NCBI RefSeq assembly: GCF_001543325.1
Contig: NZ_CP013355.1
Coordinates: 1 to 64,000 of the forward strand
Source of the DNA: Lutibacter profundi
Lineage (GTDB): Bacteria; Bacteroidota; Bacteroidia; Flavobacteriales; Flavobacteriaceae
DNA length: 64,000 nt
Direction: 5' to 3'
Position numbers and translations under genes: made by a program. Below, piece after piece: positions 19,930 to 28,314 of this stretch. The number at the start of each line of letters is the position of its first letter. The first letter of the stretch is position 1. A model generated the notes under the pieces. The model did not search any database. It was not told the origin of the DNA and worked only from the letters and a program-made list of their open reading frames with translations.

Positions 19930-20577
19930 TTAGCAACCACCTTCAGCAACTTTCTTTTTCTTTTTAGTAAGTTTAATAACCCTTTTAGGTGCTTTTTTTA
20001 CTGTTTTATGAGATGTATTACCAACACCAAAATACATTCCAGCTGCTATTCTTGTGTTATATTTATCAAATTCTTTTTTAGGAGCTGTCTCTTTAGGTAT
20101 TTTAGGATTAATAATTGTGCTAAACCATTTATTTAAGCCACCTTCAAGTACATATAAGTTTTTATATCCTAATCTATTGCAAAGGAAATAGGCTTGATCT
20201 GAATAATAATTATCATTGGAGTACAATACAACATCAAATGCATCTTGATTTAAATAAGCTTCTGAATCTGATGATAACACTTCTGCTAAAGGAATATTAA
20301 CGGCATTAGGTAAAGAGTATTCTTCAAATTCCTTTGGAGTTCTCACATCTACTAATAAAATTGTAGGATCTTGATTTATTAACCTATTTGCCAGTTGATC
20401 TGTATTTATATACCGTTCAGCGCTTAAAACATTAAGTAAAAAAGCTTGTGGGGTAATACCTTCATTTTTTTCATATTTAGGAAGAAGAACTAATCCTGCA
20501 GATAAAATAATTAATATGGCTGCTAAAATTTGATACCTTCTAACTAAAAACTTTTTATATTTATATGATTTTGACAT
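19930..20577 (-). CDS. Membrane-anchored rhodanese-like protein with C-terminal GGC tail (2)
   Basis: A 215-residue paralogue of the following gene. It has a basic N-terminus, one membrane segment (about 16-33), a rhodanese fold (LVDVRTPKEFEE at 75-86, NAVNIPL at 91-97), and a Lys-rich tail ending KKKKVAEGGC. The catalytic Cys position in VVLYSNDNYYS is Ser120. Its two Cys are Cys133 and Cys215. LEGGLNKW near 144-151 is the usual rhodanese ending, so the tail is an addition beyond the fold. It lies 12 bp after the second YeeE/YedE gene. Confidence 0.82.
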   Translation of the reverse strand: MSKSYKYKKFLVRRYQILAAILIILSAGLVLLPKYEKNEGITPQAFLLNVLSAERYINTDQLANRLINQDPTILLVDVRTPKEFEEYSLPNAVNIPLAEVLSSDSEAYLNQDAFDVVLYSNDNYYSDQAYFLCNRLGYKNLYVLEGGLNKWFSTIINPKIPKETAPKKEFDKYNTRIAAGMYFGVGNTSHKTVKKAPKRVIKLTKKKKKVAEGGC

Positions 20578-20589
20578 AATTTTTAAGGT

Positions 20590-21180
20590 TTAATAAAATA
20601 CTTTTTTAACTTTTTTTCGAATTAAATCTGCTATATAAAATAGTGCTATTGCTAAAATTGAAAATAGAAATATAAACCAATAAGGTGATATTCCTAATGA
20701 GTCTACAACGGTAATATGACCAAGATATGAACCATCAAACATTGGTTCTAAAAATGTAAAGAATTCAGAAAAAACAAAAACACCTATCAATATTCCAACG
20801 CCATAGGCCATAGCATCAATTTTACCAATTGCTATTGCACAAAGGTCTGTTCCAGGGCAAAAACCACCCATTACAAAACCAAACCCCATAACAATGCCAC
20901 CAACAATAGATGCCCATAAGTAAGTTGGATGAATATAAAGTTGAGATATATTTAGAAACCCTAAATAATCCATATAATAAACACCAATTACAGAGACTAA
21001 GACTGCTGTAAAAAAGACTTTAAGTACCACAAAATCGTAGCCATAAAATACGCCTGCTAATTTTCTTGAAGAAGAAAACCCCGAAGCTTCTAGTATGTAT
21101 CCAAAAGCGATACCAATAAACATTGCAATAACAAAATTCCACTCTGTAGGAATTACACCATTAGGAATTAAAGGTCCCAT
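20590..21180 (-). CDS. YeeE/YedE-family sulfur transporter, second half
   Basis: A 196-residue inner-membrane protein from the ATG at 21180, with four to five hydrophobic segments. The motif GFGFVMGGFCPGTDLCAIA carries the conserved Cys of the YeeE/YedE (TsuA) family, which imports thiosulfate or other sulfur compounds. It pairs with the upstream gene; together they equal one full-length TsuA. A longer frame extends upstream into the first-half gene, but the ATG at MGPLIPNG leaves a natural 19-bp gap. Confidence 0.88.
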   Translation of the reverse strand: MGPLIPNGVIPTEWNFVIAMFIGIAFGYILEASGFSSSRKLAGVFYGYDFVVLKVFFTAVLVSVIGVYYMDYLGFLNISQLYIHPTYLWASIVGGIVMGFGFVMGGFCPGTDLCAIAIGKIDAMAYGVGILIGVFVFSEFFTFLEPMFDGSYLGHITVVDSLGISPYWFIFLFSILAIALFYIADLIRKKVKKVFY

Positions 21181-21199
21181 AATTATATTTTTTTTAAAT

Positions 21200-21730
21200 T
21201 TAAATCCAGTTTTTTCTAAAAAAGTAAGCAAATAAATAACCACTACCAAAAATGGTAAGTACTGTTATAAAGCCTCCTGTTGATAATACGGCCATACCAC
21301 TTAAGCCTGCTCCGCTTGTACACCCTCTTGCTAATTGAGCTCCAAATCCAAAAAACGCACCTCCAAGTAAGGCAAAAATCAGTCGTCTTTTAGATGTTAT
21401 TTTAGGAGAATGTTGTACAAATAATTTAAGCCTACCGCTTAAAGCACCTGATAAAAACCCACCAATTAAAATACCTAAAGATTCAAATACTAGCCAAGTA
21501 TTCATTGGAGTATCATCTTCTTTTATGAATTTTTCATAATAGGCATTATTTTCGGCATGTGTTGGGGCAATGTCATCTACAACGGTAACCACTGTGCTTT
21601 TAAAAGCACCACTAGCTCCCAAACCTCTACCTGTTATGTAAAAAGTAGCAAGAATTAAGATTCCTAATAAGAACCCTCCAAAATAAGGATTCCAATATAC
21701 ATGTCTATTTTTTTCAATATTAACTTTCAT
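21200..21730 (-). CDS. YeeE/YedE-family sulfur transporter, first half
   Basis: A 176-residue membrane protein with about four hydrophobic segments. The motif GFGAQLARGCTSGAGLSG near 127-144 carries the conserved Cys. It is the N-terminal half of a split YeeE/YedE transporter and probably works as a complex with the next gene product. Its position between the Psr-like enzyme and the GGC-tailed rhodanese-like proteins suggests that it takes sulfane sulfur handled by them. Confidence 0.88.
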   Translation of the reverse strand: MKVNIEKNRHVYWNPYFGGFLLGILILATFYITGRGLGASGAFKSTVVTVVDDIAPTHAENNAYYEKFIKEDDTPMNTWLVFESLGILIGGFLSGALSGRLKLFVQHSPKITSKRRLIFALLGGAFFGFGAQLARGCTSGAGLSGMAVLSTGGFITVLTIFGSGYLFAYFFRKNWI

Positions 21731-21741
21731 ATCTTTATTTT

Positions 21742-22701
21742 TTAGTATAAGAATCTTGTTAATTGACCTGCATTTATCATAACAATTCTAAATATTAGGC
21801 CTCCCATTAATACAAGAAGGGCAGGAACTATGACGGGTACTTTAAACCCAATTACTTCTGTAAGTTCTAAAATTGCAGGTACTATTAAACCTAGGATAAT
21901 TACAAAAACAAAAAACATAACAGTGTATTGTCCGCTAATTAATATTTGCATTGCTTCCAATTGAACTTGAGAACCAGCAGCCATTCCCATAAACATATGT
22001 ATAATTAAAGCTAATTCTAAAATAATTAATCCTAAATCAATTTTACTTATTAATTTACGTTCAAAGTGATTTTTAGAGAATAATAATATAGCAGCTGCCC
22101 CTGTTGATAGACCCGATGTTAAGAATAAAGGGCCTAAAATAGCATTATTCCAAAGAGGTCTGGCATTAAAAGCAGATAATAATATACCTGTATAAACCCC
22201 TAAAATAATTGATAATGGAATTAAGGCAATTGCAATATATTTTCTATTTTTAATAATATATTTTTCAAAGGAATTTAAAAATTTTAATTTTTTAAATACT
22301 TGTAATTTACTTTCTAATTTTGGATATGTTTCTCTATAATAACTAAATACCCATAACATAGATAGTGGGGTAATAATTAATAATACCCAAGCTCCCCATG
22401 ACATAGGAGAAGTTATTCTTATCGTAGTATATAATCTCCACACATATAATTTATGAGTTAAATCAAAAAAAAGTGCAGCCAAACCAATAACTAAAGCTAT
22501 TGGAGCAATTATGGAAGCGTATTTAACTGTTGCTGGCATTTCATTTTCTTTTTTAAGAAGATAGAATAATGCTGTAAAAAACAAGATACCTGCAGCTAAA
22601 CCACCTAAAAATAAATATAAGGATATTTCCCAGTGCCAAATTTCTAAATATGGATCTATTTTAGGAATGTGTCGTCCACTTACGAAAATTTCTTCTTGCA
22701 T
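21742..22701 (-). CDS. psrC: NrfD/PsrC-family quinone-interacting membrane subunit
   Basis: A 319-residue membrane protein with eight to nine hydrophobic segments, of the NrfD/PsrC family. These subunits anchor molybdoenzymes of the polysulfide, thiosulfate, tetrathionate or sulfite group and exchange electrons with quinone. EIWHWEISLYLFLGGLAAG near the N-terminus is the typical first-helix motif. It is third in the operon after the catalytic and iron-sulfur subunits. Confidence 0.9.
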   Translation of the reverse strand: MQEEIFVSGRHIPKIDPYLEIWHWEISLYLFLGGLAAGILFFTALFYLLKKENEMPATVKYASIIAPIALVIGLAALFFDLTHKLYVWRLYTTIRITSPMSWGAWVLLIITPLSMLWVFSYYRETYPKLESKLQVFKKLKFLNSFEKYIIKNRKYIAIALIPLSIILGVYTGILLSAFNARPLWNNAILGPLFLTSGLSTGAAAILLFSKNHFERKLISKIDLGLIILELALIIHMFMGMAAGSQVQLEAMQILISGQYTVMFFVFVIILGLIVPAILELTEVIGFKVPVIVPALLVLMGGLIFRIVMINAGQLTRFLY

Positions 22702-22710
22702 AATAATATT

Positions 22711-23247
22711 TTATTTAATTAAATAATATACGTTTGGACTTGTTCCTGCTTCAGGTGCCAAAACTTTGTGTTTTCTAGTTTTTAGTAATTCAGATATTTC
22801 ACTTGTAGGATCATCTAAATCACCAAAATACATGCATTTTGTAGGGCAAACTTCTACACACGCAGGTTGTTTACCTTTCTCTAGCCTATGATGACAAAAA
22901 GTACATTTGTCTACATATCCATCAGGATGTTGATATCTGGCATCATAAGGGCAAGACTCTATACAAGCACCGCATCCAATACATTCATCTTCCGTAACCA
23001 TTACAATACCGCCTTCTACAATATGACTAGCACCTGTAGGACAACAACGCACGCAAGGTGCATTGTCACAGTGATTACAGCGTTCAGATTTTAGTTCTAA
23101 ATCTATTGTAGGATATGCACCATTTACAGTTTCAGTTACCCAATCTCTACAATATCCCATTGGAACATTATTTTCGGTTTGGCAAGCCACTACACAATCA
23201 CTACATCCAACACATTTTAATGTGTCAATTACCATTGCATATCTCAT
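22711..23247 (-). CDS. psrB: 4Fe-4S electron-transfer subunit (PsrB/PhsB-like)
   Basis: A 178-residue ferredoxin-like subunit with sixteen Cys forming four [4Fe-4S] sites: CVGCSDCVVAC, CNHCDNAPCVRCCP, CIGCGACIESCP and CTFCHHR-to-CVEVCPTKC. It passes electrons between the molybdenum subunit and the membrane subunit. No signal peptide is present, as expected if it is exported with the Tat-signal-bearing catalytic subunit. The start overlaps the stop of psrA by 4 bp. Confidence 0.93.
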   Translation of the reverse strand: MRYAMVIDTLKCVGCSDCVVACQTENNVPMGYCRDWVTETVNGAYPTIDLELKSERCNHCDNAPCVRCCPTGASHIVEGGIVMVTEDECIGCGACIESCPYDARYQHPDGYVDKCTFCHHRLEKGKQPACVEVCPTKCMYFGDLDDPTSEISELLKTRKHKVLAPEAGTSPNVYYLIK

Positions 23248-25487
23248 ATTTCAATATTTTTATGTGGATCTTCAGTTAAAATTTTCACAAAATTACCTCT
23301 AAGTCCTGTTCCACCCATTAATGGGTCAATATGAACTTTAGAAATCATTTCTGTATCGCTAATACCTTTGCCAAAGGCTCTGGTTAATTTTTTATCATTG
23401 TGACCAAAGCCATGATATAAATACACAGAATCCCATCGTATTCTCTCTGTTACTCGTACTTTGATTGAAAAAGTAGATATAATTCCGTCTTGGTTTTCAA
23501 GCCAAACAACTTGCTCGTTTCTCAAATCTAATATTCTTGCAACTTTTGGATTTATCCATAATTTATTAGTGTCTTTAAGTGCACTTAAATTAGGGTTGTT
23601 AATAGTTCTACTAAAAGTATGCATAGGAGATCTACCATAATTTAATCTGTAATAACCTTGAGGAGGCTCAGGATGTGGAGTATAAATAGGCATTGGGTCA
23701 AACCCTTTAGAGGCTAACTCATCAGAATAGAATTCAATTTTACCACTATTTGTTGCAAATTCATAATCTTGACCTTTTTCTAAGAAGAGAGGTCCAGATT
23801 TTCTTTCAAATTTTTTAACTCCAATTTTTTTCATTTCATCTAGTGAAGTACCTAATTTGTTCAGCTGCCATTTTATAACATCTTCAAAATCGTTATAATC
23901 AAAATAATCATGTAAACCTAAGCGCTCTCCTATTTGTTTACTAATCCACCAAGCTGGTTTAGATTTGTATTTAGGTTTTGCAACAGGCTGTCTTAATGCA
24001 ATTGAAGGCTCTCTATTTGTTGCAGATCTAATACCGTCGTAGCGTTCTAAGTATGTACATTCTGGCAAAACAACATCTGCATAACCAGTAATTTCCATAG
24101 GCATGGTGTCAATTACTACAAAAAACTCTAAGGCATCCATTGCTTTTAAAATCATTTCTCTGTCGGGTACTGTATTAATTAAATTTGTACCAGCAACAAT
24201 CCATCCTTTTATTGGATGTTCAGTATTCTCATTAGGTATTGTTGCTTTTATAAGCTCTGATGTAATACCCATTTCTGCATATGGATATTTTTCTCCAATT
24301 TCTTCCCAACCCCATTTTGGAGTAGGGTAGGCAGGCTGTGGGTATTTAGGTATTTTAATTTTTTCTTTAAAGTAAAAACCACCTCTATTACCCCAAGAGC
24401 CTAATAATCCATTTAGCATTGCTATTGCCCTTTCTCTTTGAGAATCGTCGCCATACCAAACAACATGACGTCCTGGGTGAATAATTGTAGAAGGTGCAGC
24501 AGCAGCCATTATACGAGCAGTTTTTCTAATTTCTTCAGGTTTTATAGTTGTTATACCATAAGCCCATTCAGGAGTAAAATCTTTTACGTGTTCTTTAAGT
24601 TCTTTAAGGCCATACCCATATTTATCAACATATTCTTTATTGTAAAGGTTTTCATAAATAAGTACATGCATCCAAGCGAGTAGTAAAGCAATATCGGTTG
24701 AAGGTTTAATAGCTAACCAATGTTCAGATTTACTTGCTGCGGTAGATAACCTTGGATCAACTGTTATTATAGTAGCGCCATTATCTATAGCGTCAGACAT
24801 TTCTTGTACTTGTGTATTGTGCATATTTTCTCCAATATGAGAACCAATGAGTACTAAACATTTAGTATCCCTAATGTCTGTTGGTTCAGGAGAACCAATC
24901 CAAGAACCTACTGTTAAACCAAATCCAGTTTCTCTTGGTCCTCTACATTGTGCATAGGCAGGTTCAGCAATGGTATCAGATCCGTAAGATTTGAACAAAT
25001 GCTCTAAGTGACTTCCAGGTGAACCATGTTTTAATAAAGCAAAACTTTCAGCTCCATATTTAGATTTTACATCTTTCATTTTTGATGCAATTAAATCTAA
25101 GGCTTCATCCCAAGAGGCTTCTCTATACGTTTGTTCGCCATTAATAGTTGTTCTAATTAAAGGGGTTTTAAGTCTGTCACCATCATTATACATACCAACG
25201 CCGCCAGTTCCTCTAGGGCATAGGCGTCCATTACAATGCGGATCAATTTCATTACCTTTTAATTTGATAATTTCACCCTCTTCATTGGTATATGCCCAAG
25301 CGGCACATTTCCAAAAGCAAACTTCACAATAAGTAGCAGTTCGTTTAAACTTTGTAGCAACATTTTGTTTTACTAAATCATCTAAATATGTATTAGCTCC
25401 AAACATATTTAATGCTGATGTTGACGCTGCTACACCTCCTAAGCCTAAGGCTGAAATTTTAATAAACTTTCTTCTTGATGTAGTCAT
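23244..25487 (-). CDS. psrA: Molybdopterin oxidoreductase catalytic subunit (PsrA/PhsA/SoeA-like)
   Basis: The 747-residue catalytic subunit of a complex-iron-sulfur molybdoenzyme. A Tat signal (TSRRKFIK, residues 3-10) indicates export. The N-terminal FeS site has C54, C57, C61 and C90. Cys181 in YAQCRGPRETG sits where PsrA/PhsA enzymes have their molybdenum ligand. Likely reactions are reduction of polysulfide or thiosulfate, or the reverse. The rhodanese and SQR neighbours favour sulfur chemistry, but substrate and direction cannot be fixed from sequence. No maturation chaperone gene lies in the operon. Confidence 0.9.
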   Translation of the reverse strand: MTTSRRKFIKISALGLGGVAASTSALNMFGANTYLDDLVKQNVATKFKRTATYCEVCFWKCAAWAYTNEEGEIIKLKGNEIDPHCNGRLCPRGTGGVGMYNDGDRLKTPLIRTTINGEQTYREASWDEALDLIASKMKDVKSKYGAESFALLKHGSPGSHLEHLFKSYGSDTIAEPAYAQCRGPRETGFGLTVGSWIGSPEPTDIRDTKCLVLIGSHIGENMHNTQVQEMSDAIDNGATIITVDPRLSTAASKSEHWLAIKPSTDIALLLAWMHVLIYENLYNKEYVDKYGYGLKELKEHVKDFTPEWAYGITTIKPEEIRKTARIMAAAAPSTIIHPGRHVVWYGDDSQRERAIAMLNGLLGSWGNRGGFYFKEKIKIPKYPQPAYPTPKWGWEEIGEKYPYAEMGITSELIKATIPNENTEHPIKGWIVAGTNLINTVPDREMILKAMDALEFFVVIDTMPMEITGYADVVLPECTYLERYDGIRSATNREPSIALRQPVAKPKYKSKPAWWISKQIGERLGLHDYFDYNDFEDVIKWQLNKLGTSLDEMKKIGVKKFERKSGPLFLEKGQDYEFATNSGKIEFYSDELASKGFDPMPIYTPHPEPPQGYYRLNYGRSPMHTFSRTINNPNLSALKDTNKLWINPKVARILDLRNEQVVWLENQDGIISTFSIKVRVTERIRWDSVYLYHGFGHNDKKLTRAFGKGISDTEMISKVHIDPLMGGTGLRGNFVKILTEDPHKNIEI

Positions 25488-25510
25488 AAGTATATCTATT
25501 TTTACAGGTG

Positions 25511-25553
25511 TAAAGATATTTACTTATTGTATTTATGAATATGACATATATCA
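25511..25553 (-). promoter_or_regulatory. Sulfur-regulon promoter 3 (psrABC operon)
   Basis: On the minus strand TATCTTTA at 25518-25511 stands 23 bp from TGACATATATCA at 25542-25553, which differs from the palindrome at the other two promoters by one arm base and by its centre. The spacing is the same in all three, which is strong evidence for a shared class II-type activator. Confidence 0.75.
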
Positions 25554-25582
25554 TAAAAAAACATTTAACATGGATTAATACA

Positions 25583-25640
25583 GTAACATTAGTTGCATTA
25601 AACACTTGAAAATCAATAAATTATATGTAACTTTAGTTGC
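25583..25640. promoter_or_regulatory. Two GTAAC-N4-GTTGC sites between psrA and the cytochrome gene
   Basis: GTAAC-ATTA-GTTGC (25583-25596) and GTAAC-TTTA-GTTGC (25627-25640) match the GTAAC-N4-GTTAC palindromes at promoters 1 and 2 with one mismatch each. They lie between divergent genes and could serve either. The cytochrome gene has a TAAATTTG box at 25725-25732 but no clear TTG at -33, as in activator-dependent promoters. Confidence 0.6.
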
Positions 25641-25747
25641 TTAATGATGATAATAAGCTGTTTTGAAATGAATTAGATTTTAGTTACTGTTCTATTATTT
25701 TTAATATAAAAACATTTATTATTGTAAATTTGAGCATAATTAAATTT

Positions 25748-27643
25748 ATGAAAGTAAAATATTTTAAATTTTCTTTTTTTGTACTGTTAATTTTAATATT
25801 AATTACAGTATTTTATTTTAAGAATAAAGATAGCTTAGGCCTAGTAGAGATTGTAGAAACAGAGTATTCAGTGCTAGAAAATAGAAATGAAGAATCTTGT
25901 TTAACATGTCATCAAAATACGAAAGGATATTCACAATATCATAACCCTGAATTAATAGGATGTGCTAGTTGCCATTTGGGAGATGCTAAAACTACAAACA
26001 AAAAGGAGGCTCACAAAGGAATGATTTTAATACCGGGTAATTTAATCGATGCAGCTGCAACCTGTGGAAAATGTCACCCAAATGAACTTCATAAAATAAA
26101 AAACTCTTTAATGACCACTAATAGTGGTATAGTAGCAGTTGATAAATATATTTTTGGGGAGGCTAATTCTCCAGATTATCACTATCATATAAAGGATATA
26201 AAAAACTCTGCAGCTGATAAGCATATACGTGATTTATGCGCTAACTGTCACTTAGGAGCAGCAAAAGAGGAATATGGAGAAATAACAAATATGAGTAGAG
26301 GTGGAGGCTGTAATGCTTGCCATTTAAATTATTCAAAAGAAGCTAAAGCTGCTTTAGCTTCCTATATATCTTCTGATAAAAAAGAATTACCAAAATTTCA
26401 TCCTTCAACAGATATTTTTGTTACTAATACCCATTGTTTTGGTTGTCATAGTCGATCAAGTAGAATTTCAACTAATTATGAAGGTTGGCAAGAAACATTG
26501 CTAGATGTAGATTCATTAGCAAATAAGAAAGAGTTTAGAATTTTAGAAGGAAGCAGGGTATATAAGTATGTTGAAGAAGATATACACCATACAAAAGGGT
26601 TGTTATGTATAGATTGTCATTCTTCGCATGAAGTAATGGGAGATGGGAAAAAATATGCTCACGAAGAACAAGCTGTAAAATTACAATGTGCAGATTGTCA
26701 TTTTAAAGAAAAACCAATTACAATACCATATGATTCTCTAGATCAAGAGAGTTTGTTAGTTTTTTTACATAGAAATTATTCACATACAAACAAGCAAATT
26801 ATTGTAGCTAAAAAAGATAAGCATCCTTTAGTGAATACATTTGTAGATTCGTTAGGGAATGCATTTCTAATTGGCAAAAAAGATGGAAAATTACATTCTT
26901 TAAAACCTCAATCTGAAGTTTGCGCTAGAGATAAAGCACATCAAGAGCTTAGTTGTTCTACTTGTCACTCAACTTGGACTTCTCGTTGTATTGGTTGTCA
27001 TACTGGATTTGATAAAAATGAACCAAGGGCTTTTGATTTATTAGATAAGAAATATGGAAAAGGACAATGGAAAGAATATGTTGCTGAATTTTCATCATCA
27101 TTACCAGCAATGGGAGTTAGAGAATCTAAAACAGAAAAAAAGATTGAACCGGCAATACCGGGAATGATTTTAACTATTGATAAAGGAAGTTATAAAGGCA
27201 AAGAGAAGGGAACAGACCTTTCTTTTCATAGATTATATGCTCCAAATTCACCACATACTACATCAAAAAAAGTAAGAGATTGCAAAAGTTGTCACGTAAA
27301 CTCAGCTGCAATTGGGTATGGTAATGGAGAATTAAAGTATAATATTAAAAATAATATTGGAAAATGGGTATTTAACCCTGAATATGCTTTGAATGAAAAT
27401 GATGGTTTACCAGAAGATGCTTGGATTCCATTTTTAAAAGAAGTAGACCAAAATACAATTAATTCAACTCGGTTAGATTTTAGACCTTTTACAGTTGTAG
27501 AGCAAAAAAAAATACTATTAATAGGAGCTTGTTTGCAATGTCATAAAAGTGATTCTAAAGTGATGCAGCAGAGCTTGGTTAAAGGAATTAAACCTTTGTT
27601 TCAAAAGTTAACAAAAAAATGTATCTTGCCTACTTGGAATTAA
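25748..27643 (+). CDS. Membrane-anchored dodecaheme cytochrome c
   Basis: A protein of 631 residues from the ATG at 25748, with one N-terminal membrane anchor (about 5-22) and twelve CXXCH heme sites: CLTCH, CASCH, CGKCH, CANCH, CNACH, CFGCH, CIDCH, CADCH, CSTCH, CIGCH, CKSCH and CLQCH. It should act in the periplasm as a redox enzyme or electron conduit. I do not recognise a known multiheme enzyme family. The earlier in-frame TTG at 25730 lies inside the predicted -7 box, so it is not the start. The gene is divergent from psrA and shares its regulatory region, which suggests that it is an electron partner of the Psr-like complex. Confidence 0.88.
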   Translation: MKVKYFKFSFFVLLILILITVFYFKNKDSLGLVEIVETEYSVLENRNEESCLTCHQNTKGYSQYHNPELIGCASCHLGDAKTTNKKEAHKGMILIPGNLIDAAATCGKCHPNELHKIKNSLMTTNSGIVAVDKYIFGEANSPDYHYHIKDIKNSAADKHIRDLCANCHLGAAKEEYGEITNMSRGGGCNACHLNYSKEAKAALASYISSDKKELPKFHPSTDIFVTNTHCFGCHSRSSRISTNYEGWQETLLDVDSLANKKEFRILEGSRVYKYVEEDIHHTKGLLCIDCHSSHEVMGDGKKYAHEEQAVKLQCADCHFKEKPITIPYDSLDQESLLVFLHRNYSHTNKQIIVAKKDKHPLVNTFVDSLGNAFLIGKKDGKLHSLKPQSEVCARDKAHQELSCSTCHSTWTSRCIGCHTGFDKNEPRAFDLLDKKYGKGQWKEYVAEFSSSLPAMGVRESKTEKKIEPAIPGMILTIDKGSYKGKEKGTDLSFHRLYAPNSPHTTSKKVRDCKSCHVNSAAIGYGNGELKYNIKNNIGKWVFNPEYALNENDGLPEDAWIPFLKEVDQNTINSTRLDFRPFTVVEQKKILLIGACLQCHKSDSKVMQQSLVKGIKPLFQKLTKKCILPTWN

Positions 27644-27653
27644 TGTTTTAGGT

Positions 27654-28307
27654 ATGAGTAGAATTAAAGTTGCGTTATTTGTATTTGTATCAGTTTCTAT
27701 ACTCGATATTATTGGAGTTGTTTTTAGTATTCCATATCTCATTTTTATTTTTAAACCGTTTATTTTATTATCATTATTATTGTTATATCACGTTTCAGTT
27801 TCCGAAAAAAACAGTTTGTATGTTAGTGCATTATTTTTCTCTTTTTTGGGAGATGTTTTTTTAATTTATAAAGGTTCTTTTTCCTTTAACATAGGATTGC
27901 TATCGTTTTTAATAGCTCATTTATTTTTTATTAAAATTGTAATTTCACAAATTAAAAAGAAAACGATTTTAAAAGTAATATATTCAATAATTCCATTTTT
28001 TATATTATTTCTAATGTTATTTTTATTTTTGAAAAACGCTCTAAATGATTTATTAATTCCAGTACTAATTTATGGAATTACTATCTCAATATTTGGTGCC
28101 GTTTCTTTAATTAATTATTTGGGTATAAAATCAAGAAAATCATTGTTAATGTTAGGAGGAGCTATTCTTTTTATTTTTTCAGATTCAGTATTGGCAATTA
28201 ATAAATTTTATAATTCGTCACATTTATTTGAAATAATAATTATAATTACATACATAATAGCTCAATATTTAATATTTCGCTCTATGGTGCATGAAGATGA
28301 AATTTAG
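27654..28307 (+). CDS. YhhN/TMEM86-family membrane protein (lysoplasmalogenase-like)
   Basis: A 217-residue membrane protein with about eight hydrophobic segments. The conserved Asp motifs of the YhhN family are present: FFSFLGDVFLI near 61-71 and GGAILFIFSDSVLA near 168-181. Family members include lysoplasmalogenases, which split the vinyl-ether bond of lysoplasmalogens. It starts 10 bp after the cytochrome gene and is probably cotranscribed with it, although no functional link is obvious. Confidence 0.82.
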   Translation: MSRIKVALFVFVSVSILDIIGVVFSIPYLIFIFKPFILLSLLLLYHVSVSEKNSLYVSALFFSFLGDVFLIYKGSFSFNIGLLSFLIAHLFFIKIVISQIKKKTILKVIYSIIPFFILFLMLFLFLKNALNDLLIPVLIYGITISIFGAVSLINYLGIKSRKSLLMLGGAILFIFSDSVLAINKFYNSSHLFEIIIIITYIIAQYLIFRSMVHEDEI

Positions 28308-28314
28308 GGATGCG

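Noticed and set aside
25730-25747. Upstream TTG start for the 12-heme cytochrome
   Set aside because: It falls inside the TAAATTTG -7 box; the ATG at 25748 directly precedes the membrane anchor.
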